A stretch of DNA of 64,000 bases from Panaeolus papilionaceus (taxonomy: Eukaryota; Basidiomycota; Agaricomycetes; Agaricales). The DNA lies in the NCBI GenBank assembly GCA_015501605.1, contig JADNRZ010000001.1:248001-312000 (forward strand), read 5' to 3'. A model generated the notes under the pieces. The model saw only the letters and a program-made list of their open reading frames with translations, made no database searches and was not told the origin of the DNA. Of the stretch, positions 23,727-35,056 are shown one piece after another. Each line of letters starts with the position of its first letter. Position 1 is the first letter of the stretch. The position numbers and the translations under genes are program-made.

Positions 23727-24876
23727 ATGTTAGAAAACCCCGTCTCTTCATCACCGAGGAGCGATGACGACTCCGAGTTGGTGGAAAGTCCCAGGCTTCC
23801 CGTCGAGCTCGAGCGTTTGATTTTCGAATTGGCTTTCGATCGGGATGATCCACGCAGCAATACTAGAATGGCATTGGTTGCACGACGGGTTTATTCTTGG
23901 CACGTGTGCTTATCTCTTCATGTTTAGCATATTAGTTGTAAATGCCCGCTCAATGTTTGTTGATTCACAGGCTGATGCCTCTGATGTATTGTGTCTTCGT
24001 CCAGGTATGGGGGAGACCACTGTACCCTGACCTGGAGAAAGTCCAAGTGACAGGTAGCCTCCCAAAAATCTGTCACTTGGCAAGGTTCATAGTCATCGAT
24101 GGTGTCAATAGATTCAGTGAATCCGAAGCAATAACTGATCTTCTCGACAAATGCCACAACCTGGAAAATCTATCATGCTGCCGCTCTGTACGGTTGGAGG
24201 ATGTCCGTACATGGTCCGCCCTCAGCAAGCTTCGTCATATAAGGAGACTCTGTGGTAGCTTTCGCCACATTATGATCCACCAACTCGGAGAAGCAGCTTT
24301 TGCGCCGAACCTCACGCATTTACTCCTGGCGAGGTTCAACAGGGCATGGAGGCAGAACATTGAGTCGGGGCTTTTCGCAGTATTGCCCAACCTCACACAT
24401 TTTGGTCTCTCGTGGGCCGTCGGTGATTTCGATTTTTGCATGATATCACGCGAGGTGAATTCTTGTGCGCAAATATGCGTATTTGTCTATTTCGCAGCAA
24501 TGACACCTTCCAGGTGGTGTCAAGCTATGTTTGCAGTGGAGCCGCGGATGGCCATTTTTCACCACAAATTACACACATATGACACTTGGATACCTCATAC
24601 AACAGGTCAGCCAGATCTGTGGAACTGGGCGGAAGGGTTTGTATTTGCAAGGCAACGTGCGTCATCATCCTGTTCTTAGTTTAGTTCCAAGCTGATGACC
24701 ATTCTACACATGCAATCCCATCAGACGGATACTTCAACTCCAATGATTGTCAGAAATTACTCATTACTCATGACTTCTCGTGGCGAGACCTTCTTACAGC
24801 AGAGGGAATCGAGTGGTACGAGGCAAATGTAGATGCACTTCCTGGGCGGAAAATGAATAGTCAAGAACTCCTGTAA
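23727..24876 (+). CDS. F-box-like protein (F-box G) with a GC-AG first intron
   Basis: Exons 23727-23899, 23971-24656 and 24725-24876 encode 336 residues, starting MLENPVSSS before the motif LPVELERLIFELAFDRDDP. The paralogue A has GTACGT at the first donor; here it is GCACGT, so frame can be kept only if a GC-AG intron is spliced. Using the GT five bases further on (TGGCAC/GTGTGC) breaks the frame. The remaining protein is intact: LTHLLLARF, LPNLTHFGLSW, DLWNWAEG and the C-terminal FSWRDLLTAEGIEWY. If the GC donor is not used, the gene is inactive, like its sister A, which is frameshifted. Confidence 0.72.
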
Positions 24877-26248
24877 TCATCCCCAAATAGCCCCAAATGC
24901 ACACACACTTTTCATATGAAATATTAGTTATTTCCTATCCCAACTCCCTACCTGACGCCGGAAGGAAGGAGTTGCATTCAGTGGTATCGGAAAATGAAAC
25001 CCGAAAATGAAGACATCGTGGAATCAAGGCCGTTTGGGCTCAGAGAGCTGACTGACCATGCAAGTAATTTACAATCAATTCAACTATAGTTTGAGGATTA
25101 CAAGTCAGCCGGAGGGCTGGCCTGATTCAGGGCTTCGGGGTTGTATGACCTTGGTTTGATTAGCTAGCATTGGCTGGACCCACTGTGAACCCAGCTGAGG
25201 GGTTATTGACCCTCTTCAGTGACTAATCACACAATTAACCACCCTTGAGCGGGGGTTACGTGAAAGGGGTTTGGTGGAGGAATTCTGATATCCACTTTGT
25301 GCAGTGGATATCTGCATAAAAGTTTTGAGGGGTTTTTTCCCCTGTGTGGAAATCACCCTCTTCACCCCCTTCAGCAAGTGTTTTTAACCCCGGGGGTGAA
25401 ATGCAGATAGATTCTTAGTAGCATTTTGAGTTTGTTACCTAGTAGCTTCTACTTGTATTCCTAGTGCTCATTTTTTCACAAATATCTATTGTGCTTCCTG
25501 CAACTATCAAACAAAGGCTTCGATAGAGGACATGGGACTTAGACAATTTTTTTCAAGAATTTCAGCATTGCATGTGGGAAAGTATTATGTACGCCATCAG
25601 AAACCCTAAGTATGTTGATCACTGGTCAGTGACAGGTGACCGCACAGGATATTGTTCGCTTTCTACCATTACGACCCACCCTTGCGCTCCACTTCAGCCT
25701 CCAGTCCAGTCCCTCTTCCATCATATTTCCTCGCACACTTTGGTTCTATAAACCTCAAAACATATCTCCTTAAAACAATCCCCATGCTCCAGCTCTGTTC
25801 GTTGTGCTTCGACTTCGTGTTGTTCAAACTCAACCTGCCATCCAAATCAGGAAATTTTGACTTTGCGTCATTTTCCTGGTTCAACCTTCTGTGCTGACTT
25901 CGTGTCACCAGGTCCTTGGGTACCAGCCTTCAGATTTGTGCTCATGCTGAGAAGGAGTCGTAAATTTGTTGTTAGGTTCATGTACGTTGCCACAAGTTCT
26001 TGCTTCTCTAAACAATGCCTAACAATACTTCATTCCTCCGACTCGCCATAGGCATACCATCGATAATTCAACCCACCTTTCGTTAACCTGACTTCCAAGG
26101 TGAGTCACTAATAACTTCAACAAATTTATAGCAACAAACATGATCATGTGATAGGAATCGACTTGAAATTGCAATGGCAACACCTATGGGATTGTGCGTC
26201 GGCGCATCGGGCGCGGTTACTGGTTTGCTTCAACCCTGGCGTACCGTG

Positions 26249-26380
26249 AGCTTCAAAACGAGCCCAAGAACGCCCGAAACGACCCAAAAATGGTCAAGAA
26301 ATGCCCAAAATACGATGCCCTCGTATTTTGGGCATATCTTGACCATGGGTTATTTGTTTCGGACGTTCGGGGGGGCTCAT
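26249..26380. repeat. hairpin repeat, copy 1
   Basis: The centre is a 24-bp inverted repeat with one mismatch, 26292-26315 and 26321-26344, around a 5-base loop. The outer arms continue imperfectly (GCTTCAAAACGAGCCCAAGA on the left, GGGGCTCATTTTG on the right). Confidence 0.72.
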
Positions 26381-26600
26381 TTTGTCTGTTCGCCACCTCG
26401 TGGTATTCCATTGTAACTTTGGCTTTGCAGGACAACTAGGATGTACCCAGAATAATCCCTTGGGTGAGTGAATGCTAGTTTCAGACTTGTATCAGGCCCT
26501 CGCTAACAGGGAACGTCACGGGTAACCCTCGGGTACAAAATCGCTGACCCGGACCCGTACCCGTGGCGTAACCTACCCGTGTACCCGCGGGTATTCCGCG

Positions 26601-26750
26601 CAAAACAAGCCCGAGAACGTCCAAAACGGACAACCTTTGGGCAAGATATGGCTGAAATACGAAGCCTTTTGTATTTTGAGCATATCTTGCTCGATTCTGC
26701 ACCGTTTCGGGCGCTCTTGGGCTCGTTTTGAAGCTCACAGGTACGCCGAA
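26601..26750. repeat. hairpin repeat, copy 2, opposite orientation
   Basis: Its reverse complement matches copy 1 through both arms (GTGAGCTTCAAAACGAGCCCA and onwards). The central stem is GCAAGATATG at 26641 paired with CATATCTTGC ending at 26690. It is flanked by degenerate ACCCGTACCC repeats at about 26540-26600 and 26755-26785. Confidence 0.7.
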
Positions 26751-27999
26751 GCCAACCCGTACCCGCGCCTAACCCGACTCGCTAATATGATGTTTAGATT
26801 CCTGTGAATGTTTGTGCACGGCCTCGTTCACACTGGCGGATAGGAGGATGAGCGAGAAATAGGCCAGAAGGAAAAGTTGGATAAGGAAGGCCGTGGCTGC
26901 GTGTTAATGAACCGAGAGCTGCAGCTGGATGGACATCCTGACCAGCGGCAAACTGGATATATTCTACACCTTAAAACCTGTATTTATTGCTGTTTTTCCT
27001 CTCATACACATAGTTATTCCCTCCTGTAAACCACCTGTTGGGTTGATAAATCTCAAATCAAATCGTGCTTTTAACCCCCTTTTTTCGATTTCCTCTGATG
27101 AAGTAATGAGAATCCCTCTCCTGCAGCGGGGGTTTCATGGTTAATTTTGATGAGTAAAAGCTACCCTCAAATCCCTCTACGATTGTAAGTGAATATCATA
27201 TGACCCAGGTATGTAATTGTATCGCTAACAAAGATGATTTTCCTTACTTACCCTCTTCTCAGGTTCTGTTATTCACTTATAAAAATTCAGAGGGAATAAC
27301 CCTTCAGCTGGGTTCACAGTGACCTGCCTTGGACTGGCCATGGTGTCTAGCACAAGAATCTCCGGATCCGATAAGCCTTCGGAGCCTCTCAGAAGTGTTC
27401 GAAGTCGGTCTACATAACAGATTATGATGCGCGACCATCCGAAGTCCCTGTTCCGCTCGTGCTGTGCAATACCATTACGAATTTACGCTGTGTCTCAACT
27501 TTTTCTCTCGATGCACCTCGGCTTCCTACGCTACTCGCCGTGACCCCAATTGGAAGAATCTGAGTCTCCAAACCCCCACAGGGCGGCTTATATCTCACTT
27601 TAGTGGTTTGATCCGCTTCTCCAAATTGCCTTTGAGGGCAAGATCGGCTTTTACTCTAGGCCCACGGTTCGAGACGTTATTAAATTATGGAAGAGTAGGA
27701 ATTTATCCCCTCGTCGGCTACGGTACTCCTTGTGAGAGGTAGCTTCTCCTCCCAGACATCTTTAGCTTCCTTGACTCATGAATGCTATTCTTTTGACCGC
27801 TGAGTACACATGATTGCCTTGAAGCTGACTCAATGATGCAGATTCAGAAATTTACCGCTTAATCCGTTGATAAAACTGGTCATGCTGACTGGCCGCATCA
27901 GACTCCTCCGTCCTTGACGCACAAAGAGTCGGCCAGGCTTCATGTCAATTGTGGATGGCGTTCCCGGTCACCGTATAGGGTTCTGCGCCGTAACGACTT

Positions 28000-28282
28000 C
28001 ATCAGGAATTTCCCGTTTTACTTCTCTACTTTTCACCGCTTTTTGACTTTTGGCAAGTTAAAAAGTCGAAAAGTACAAAAAGTAAATTAGCTACGGAATT
28101 TTGTATATACCATACTATGTACTTTTCTTCGCTTTTTTCACTTTTTGGCCAGACATTATACCTCACTTTTTGGGCGGAGAGACCTAGCTTCTCAGCTTTC
28201 CCACTTTCATACTTTTATTATACTTTTTACCGCTTTTTAATGCTTGCACAAGTCAAAAAAGTAAACTGAGAAAATACTGATG
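28000..28282. mobile_element. MITE, family 1, copy 1 (283 bp)
   Basis: Inverted ends CATCAGGAATTT.. and ..ACTGATG, with an interior rich in ACTTTTT and AAAAAGT motifs. Reverse-complemented, its right end (TTTACTTTTTTGACTTGTGC) is nearly identical to the left end of the element at 46387-46625, and its left end matches that element's right end. It is therefore a second dispersed copy in inverse orientation. No coding capacity. Confidence 0.68.
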
Positions 28283-28583
28283 TTACGACATACAACTAGC
28301 GTAATCAATGCAGTTGTCTCTGTGCTTTCAGCGCTTAGACAAGCGTTAGGTCCCGGACGCTACATCATCACATGACGCTTTAATTATTTTCCGATGCCTT
28401 GACATTCCTTGGAACGCGTGGGTTCCCCAGTCTATTATTACGGCCAGAGCTCAGCTGAATCACACACAAGTCGGGTTGCTTGAACCCGTACAGTCACCAA
28501 AGACACCCCCCATTGGCTTTAGTTCCACTAACCCGACCTAGCATTTCGTGCCAGCAGCTTAAACAACAGCACTTCGAAACTCG

Positions 28584-29678
28584 ATGGACCACCACCCATC
28601 AATTTCTTGGCCCAACCGATCGAAACCTGTATTTCCACTAAAGCTTGAGCGTAATATATTTGAACTTGCCTTCGACCAGGATGACATGGTCACAAACCGT
28701 CGAATAATATTGGTCGCAAAACGTGTTTATATTTGGTGAGGATGTCTGCTCTTATCCTTACGATTCAGCACTAAACGGAATATTAATTTTATGCTGCGGT
28801 GTACTAGGTTAAGACCCAAGCTTTATCGCACGCTTCTTCACATAGATTCCAACATTTGCTACTCCGACTTGCAGCCTATTTTGCACCCTATTTATCCTAG
28901 CGAAATATGCAAATATGCAAAACACGTCTTTGTAGAGTATCCCAGGCCTACCCTTGTTGAACATGCAGTCGCAATGCTCGACCTGTGTCCTAACATCGAA
29001 AGCTTGGCATTCTGGGCGATTCATGGCCTCTCCGACATAAGGTCTTCTGCATCGAATCTCTTTCACTTACGGCAGCTGTCGATCTACTTTGATTCAGTTT
29101 CGATGCACGAGCTATTGGAATTCCCCTTCGCCCATCAGCTCACGCACCTGGAGGTTAGACGTCCCGATGGACGTTTGGAGTACGATGCGGACATCCTTCG
29201 TGGATTTCCCAACCTTTCACATTTTGCCCTCACGCTAGGGTATGTCAAACCTCAACGGCTTAAAAAGACCGTGCAGCAGTGTAGAACCATTCGTGTCCTG
29301 ATCCTATACACCGATTCGGAATTCTTTCTACACCCCGACTTCGAACAGCTGTACACTGATGACATACGAATGATCCCTATCTGCGATTCGATGCGCTCGC
29401 GTACTGATTGGCTGCTTGGGACGAAGGGTGGTTACGATACTTGGCGTTGGGCAGAACATATGATCCATGCCCGGAAATGTGAGTTTAATACTGCTTCAAA
29501 TTTTTGTGCTTAAGCTGCTTCTTACAATCCTGGGACAGCGGACTATATTAGATTGGATGAATCCCACTGGAAAAGGGCGGTTCGTGGGATAGGCTCCTGG
29601 ATGTCCTATCTTACGGAGGATGGATTGACGTGGTACAAGGCAATCATGAAATCCGAATATTCGATCGTTTACCCGTGA
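28584..29678 (+). CDS. F-box-like protein (F-box H)
   Basis: Exons 28584-28735, 28808-29478 and 29539-29678 encode 320 residues. The first exon (MDHHPSISW) contains a degenerate F-box-like motif FPLKLERNIFELAFDQDDM, in which the usual LPxELE proline-glutamate pair is altered. The rest follows the family plan: LTHLEVRRP, FPNLSHFALTLG, LLGTKGGYDTWRWAEHMIHAR and a third exon with SWMSYLTEDGLTWY. It groups with C and D by the GGYD.W signature. It stands apart from the cluster, next to a MITE, and is the most diverged member here. Confidence 0.77.
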
Positions 29679-32600
29679 CTTGAACATATTGAAACCCGCA
29701 GTATTACGACTAGTAGCGACGGACGTGCTAATCATTAGAGTACATCGGCGTAAGCGAACTGCGCAGGCGCAGATATAAAATTTGAAGGATAAGATAGTAA
29801 CAGCTTCCCCTCAAGGACAATCTTAGAGGTAAATCTACAGTACGAAAAATAAATAAATACAAGTACACCCGCTGACACGCACGAGTGTCACCAAAATAAA
29901 CCGATCGACAAGTCTCGGGCATATTGACCGTGGTGCTGTGCTACGCGCTTAACCCTTCATTCCATCAAGAAGTCCGATGGCGCAGACCCGCAGCAAATCT
30001 TCTGCGGATTGTCTCTTCGGAAGGCGTATGTTGCCCGTGGAATGTAAGTTTGCGTGGATGAAATGCTTCCAAGAGCGCAGACGGACTCAGAATGAATTGG
30101 GCATCGGACTTCGAGGGGAGTTTCGAATGGTTGACTTTGCTGAATCATTTTACGCAGAACGGCGAGTAACATCTTTGCCCATCGCGACTAAGGACACTTA
30201 TTATTAGGACGGGTCTAAGGATTGAAATCATTGAACGACCATTTTCAGCTAAAAGATACGAATAAAGCGCCTTGGAGCATCACAGGGGGGAAATCAATTG
30301 AAACGAAAGAAAATGAAATTGTGATAACAATCCCCACCGCCGCTGTCAAACTCACCATTTTTCAAGCATATAAGTAAAATTTCTCCCTGTTTGAACTTTG
30401 ACATGATTCAGACTTCCCTTCCGCTTCCGTCTTCAACTCTTTGAAAATTTCAGCTTGGCTATATGAGTATTCAATATTCAAATTTTTTATTCATTCATTC
30501 GACTAAACAAGTTATTTCAATGTCATGATATGAATCGTTTTCGCCGCTACTAGACCTCTGCTAATGCAGTCAATTGAATGAGCCATAATCCATTGCCATC
30601 GGTCCCCATCATTGGGGACTTCTAGTCCCCGGTCATTCAGCACAATAATAGGAGTGATGCACATGATTGATATTTACCTTTTCAATTCAAGTTACCTACT
30701 CATTGAGTCACCGTTGGAGCCAGGTCAACTATAATTATGTCACTGCGTGGCTGTTCCGTTCCTGCCATCTGTGTACGGATTCTGCTGATCAGCACAGGAA
30801 GGTGGCGGATGGAGCAAGGGGGCGTAAGTGCTTGTATCATATTCTAATCAATCTGTTGCTGGACACACGGATAGGTTACCGTGGGGCTGATCAGACGATA
30901 GCACAGCCTGGGTTATCTTATCGGAACTTGAACTCTGCGTGGGGGTTGGTAAATTGAAACAATTAAACAGTAACCTCAGGCCAGTACACTGTGGGATTGG
31001 TTTGGGGTTTGTGATGAGGATTGGAAGGACGAGGGCCCTTAACACTGCATCAATGATCACTCTTATCAATAGTTTCATGGCGCAGAAGATGGGTGAACCT
31101 GCCCCTGTAAAAATTCGCAATTAAACATCGCAGTAGAGAAGAAATCGATACAGATTTCCTGTCAGAAGATGTAAAGGCCGCATCTGACAGCGAATTCAAA
31201 GCATATTAAATCAACGACAAGCATCACAGTTAGCCGCGCGAGACAGCGTACTCCACGCATTTAAATCGAATTAAACCTGCATTACACTGCAAGGATTTGA
31301 CACCCGGTCGTCGACGGCCTTAGCGATGTCAACACTCTCAACTACAACCATACGAGCCGCCTGAGCGCATTCCGACTCGGGGTGAGTACGCTTACGCCGC
31401 ACAAGGGACCTGAGGACTAGGTACCGACCGGGAAGTCCGATCCGACTCGGGATGATTGACTCCGCGGTAGTTTGGCGCTCGGCAACGATTCATTCAGGCT
31501 CCAGTATCCGCACAATGACAATTCTCTCTCTATTATCACGATGTGCATGTGTGAGTGGAAATCCGTAAGCGAGCGGGCCGAGCTATGTGTGTAGCGTATG
31601 AAGCCCCTCGCTACGCTTCTAATGCATCGCTTGGAATCGCCGTCCGCTTGGATGCAGTATTAATGAGTAACTAGACTACGGAGTGTAGCGAAAGGTAATC
31701 AAACATTGAGGCGTCATCTTCGTAGATAGGAAAGCTTGGATATTGTGGACTCGAAGACGCCCGGTCACTGCGTGCATTGATTATGATATGTCAGAGACTT
31801 ACATCTGGTCATGGGTACTAAATATAAGTAATCGTGTGTTCATATGTTACCCACAGCGCTGGCGTCAAACAACCAACTGAGTTGGCCTGCAGTGCTAAGT
31901 CAGTGCTCGTTGTTGGTGGAGAACTGATGTAGTCACCTTTAATGATATGATGGAGCCTTTCGAAAGGGCCAGACGATCTGATAGTGCACACTCGTGCATC
32001 GTGGACCCTCATACGTAAGTCTGAGAAGGCGATTCTTCGATTCAGGGATACCCAAACTGCCTCAGGCTGATGCGATGGAGGAATCATGACGAGTTGAGAT
32101 TCGACTACATTACATACGTCCGATTTGATGCGATTCGAAGGCTCAACATCGAACGCCCGCATCGAATGATCACTGATTAGTAGGCGTCCCAACACACTTT
32201 TGGAACGGCGCACATGCAGGTGCACAGCATTACCCTTAAAATAACGAAAAATTTCAGCTGACGACACAACTAGAATGATATGTATGTATGTTTCTGATTG
32301 TTGGGGTGCTCATGTTATGTTATTTTATAGCGCTATAATTAGTGCAATCATGTTAAGATGCCCGTGTTTCCGCGATGGCGGTGTGAGAATTGATAAATTA
32401 GAGGTATTCGTAGGGTATGAGGGTATTAATGAGTATGCATGTATACGAGCTTGAGGTCGAGGTGACTCAGAAGGCCTAGGAATGGCTATTCGATACGTTG
32501 AGGACGGAAGCTTGCTTGAAGTTTGGCGCTCTTGAGTTGCCCCCGAACGGTATTCTCGAGTATTATGTCAATGGCCATCCAGGTATACCACTAATTCGAG

Positions 32601-35056
32601 TCCCCGATCGAAGTCGCAGGTTACTCATACTGATAAGTAGTCAGCGGTACCTGTGAATCACATTCTCCTCAGGCCGCAACTGCATCACGGAGGATTTGAA
32701 TGGATAACTGCAAGTGCAGTCACAGACTTGAGCTCGGACTCAGATGGTCCAGGGGGCTGGGGCGAGCGGTGAAGTTTGGGATGCGTCGATTCTCGGATCA
32801 GACCTTCGAATTCGAGTTCCCAATAAAGCTAAAGTCCTGGTTCACTCTACTCCACGCACGTTTGATATGAATAGTTATAAGATTAGATGACCAGACCGGC
32901 GCAGTGAAGAAGTCCGGTGACGTCATGGATGTAAGTAGCTAATTATACAGGTAACAGAATCATAATCAATTGCAATCAAATGCAGTGCAATCGAGGGTCT
33001 CTGTGTCGTGCAGTGATTGCATACCCATACTTACCGTGGTGATGCACTGAACTACATGAATTCATTTGATTCAGAGAGATGCCGTTACAGTCAGGGCGTG
33101 TATGTGACATGGGATTATCAAAGTCCCTTTTGCTGTAAATGAAGGCGGTTTATCCCCCTAAATGAATGAAATCAAATGTGATATCGATGACGATATGTAA
33201 CGGCAGTGAACGTACTTAATTTATGGATATCACATGAAATTACTCTACTATGCATGCGCCCAGACATAGAGTACATACGTGGACTGCTTGTTCACCAACA
33301 CACCCCGGTGCGATGTGCTGTCATTGTCAAAGATTCAGAAGGGTTGGCATCCGAGTCGACGCTTGCAAATCACCATCAACACCGGAACGAGCGGTATGAG
33401 CCATGCGGTACTATTAGGCGGACCACACCGTAACCGCATTCGAAGCTCAATGAGCTTCGTTTGGTGACTTGATTATCATTGTCAAGTACCCGGGTAAAAC
33501 GCCTGCGAAGTCTAAGTATGTGGGCCGGTGGAGCCCTTCGAGTTCGACTTGCTATGATTTTGATGGCGGAGACTTGATGAAGATACTCTATGTAACAATT
33601 TAAACGCCGAAGGCGACTTGGGTGATAAGCGAAATTGGATACTTTTATTATATTTCTTTGCCGATGGTGCATGACTACTGGCGTTCGTTAGTTGCTTTAC
33701 GGGGGATATTAGAACATTCATACATACATATTAGCACTATGTTGTGTTTTTCAGGCGAGCATGACTACAGAACACAGCTGTTCCGAAACGCCTGCGGTGT
33801 ACCGACAGCAGCACTTGAATCATCGGTAGCTATTTTTAAGGAAAATCGCCGTGGTTGCGCATTTGTCTACACAGTGTCACAGAGGATGCCAACGCGCGTC
33901 GTTCATAGCATTTAACATGTCCCATTTGGAGGTTGCATCTGTGCATTGGCGACAGTAATACCCGAGTCGGAGGTCGTCCGTTGTTGCAGGATATGAGTGA
34001 TTATGAGCAAAGTGAAGTGAAGGGAAACGAACGTTACCCCTGGCCGACGGTCTACGGCATGCGTTACGCGGTGAGCGCGGCAAGATTATGATGATGTTGG
34101 AGAGACCGGACCAGGCAAAAAGGCTATTTTTATTCCCGTCCATAATCGCGAATTGATGCTGAACCACATCCGCGGTTATGGGTTCATCCTGGTTCTTGGA
34201 CTGGTTTCGGTGAGAAATAAAATTTATTAGAGAAAATCGATGCATCCACGCGCAAATTTAACCTGGTTCGACGATGAAGTTGTCATGTAGTAAACGTTAT
34301 GAAATGAAATGAAAAACTTCTAATGACCCCGGAGCCGGGGATAGGAAAATTATCAGGTCCAGGGTCGGAGACGTTATGTTATGAATCTGATAACCCAATG
34401 TGGTATAGTAAACAACACAAGGGGTGCAGTGGAGTTCTTGTCTTGGACAAGTCCATAAATCTGGCATAAACCGCATCTCAACATGACTGAAATTTCTCCG
34501 TAACTTTGTACAACTGGCCCTTTCCTTTCCCATTCACTTCACTTCGGTTCGGATACAAGCAGCCTTCAGATCCCTTGGATTCTCTCACCCAACTTCTTTT
34601 CCTTTCTCGGGCCCTCACCACACGTCTAACAACAGTCAACAGTCAACCGAAGCTCCAAGAACTGTATTGAACTATATAAAAAAGGGACTCACTCGGACTT
34701 CAATTGGTGTATGACAGCTCAACGACGTTCAGAAGCTACAGTCTTGTCAGTTTAGTGATATATACGAACTTGGCGACTTTTAGTTTCGAACTATTGCATT
34801 GCAACGAGTCACTGGCAGCCCGTGTCGCGTGTGCGTGCACATTATTGGAAGGAAGGAAGAAGAAGAACTCGACCCATAACAAATCCGAGTCCGAGTATAT
34901 CTCTATCACCGCTTTTACTTTAATTGCCTTCGACTTCTTCACCTCTTAATTCTTTCCTTCTTACATTCCTGCAGCTACTGCTTCTTTTCCTCTTTCCAGT
35001 ACTCGGTGCTCCTTCAATTCACACATACTACCGATAAGCTGCACGAGTAAGCAGCA
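29679..35056. other. 5.4-kb region without recognisable genes, ending in the G-alpha promoter
   Basis: No exon with family similarity is visible. Open frames of 70-150 codons, the longest at 31818-32267 on the minus strand, have no motif and overlap others on the opposite strand. The last 380 bp contain a TATATAAA box at 34673-34680 and a pyrimidine-rich leader that probably belong to the G-alpha gene. Confidence 0.4.
34673..34680 (+). promoter_or_regulatory. TATA box upstream of the G-alpha gene
   Basis: TATATAAA lies 377 nt before the ATG at 35057, followed by CT-rich DNA. This implies either a long 5' leader or a leader intron. Confidence 0.4.

Larger units (their letters stand above)
25181..27321. 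mobile_element. CACTA-like (En/Spm-type) non-autonomous DNA transposon
   Basis: The ends are inverted repeats of 27 bp beginning CACTGTGAACCCAGCTGA at 25181-25207 and matching in reverse complement at 27295-27321 with only one mismatch. The three bases outside both ends are ACC, giving a 3-bp target-site duplication. Termini starting CACTR plus a 3-bp duplication are the hallmark of the CACTA/EnSpm superfamily. The 2141-bp interior encodes no transposase I can see, so it would depend on an element elsewhere. The right-hand part contains two copies of a hairpin repeat in opposite orientation. Confidence 0.75.
24877..28583. other. transposon-rich intergenic stretch between F-box G and F-box H
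   Basis: Apart from the CACTA-like element (25181-27321), its internal hairpins and the MITE at 28000-28282, listed separately, I see no coding exon. The frames at 25652-26051 and 26174-26439 have no family features; the second simply crosses a hairpin. Confidence 0.45.

Noticed and set aside
13084..25150. Short shared string (GATTCAG.GCTTCGGGGT) at about 13084 and 25131
   Set aside because: The similarity covers only about 35 bp, too little to define a repeat family from this window.
25652..26051. Coding region inside the CACTA-like element
   Set aside because: Frames of 64-81 codons without transposase motifs such as a DDE catalytic triad or zinc finger.
31818..32267. 149-codon minus-strand open frame
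   Set aside because: No recognisable motif, no paralogue, no splice-compatible neighbours; it lies in a region without other gene signs.
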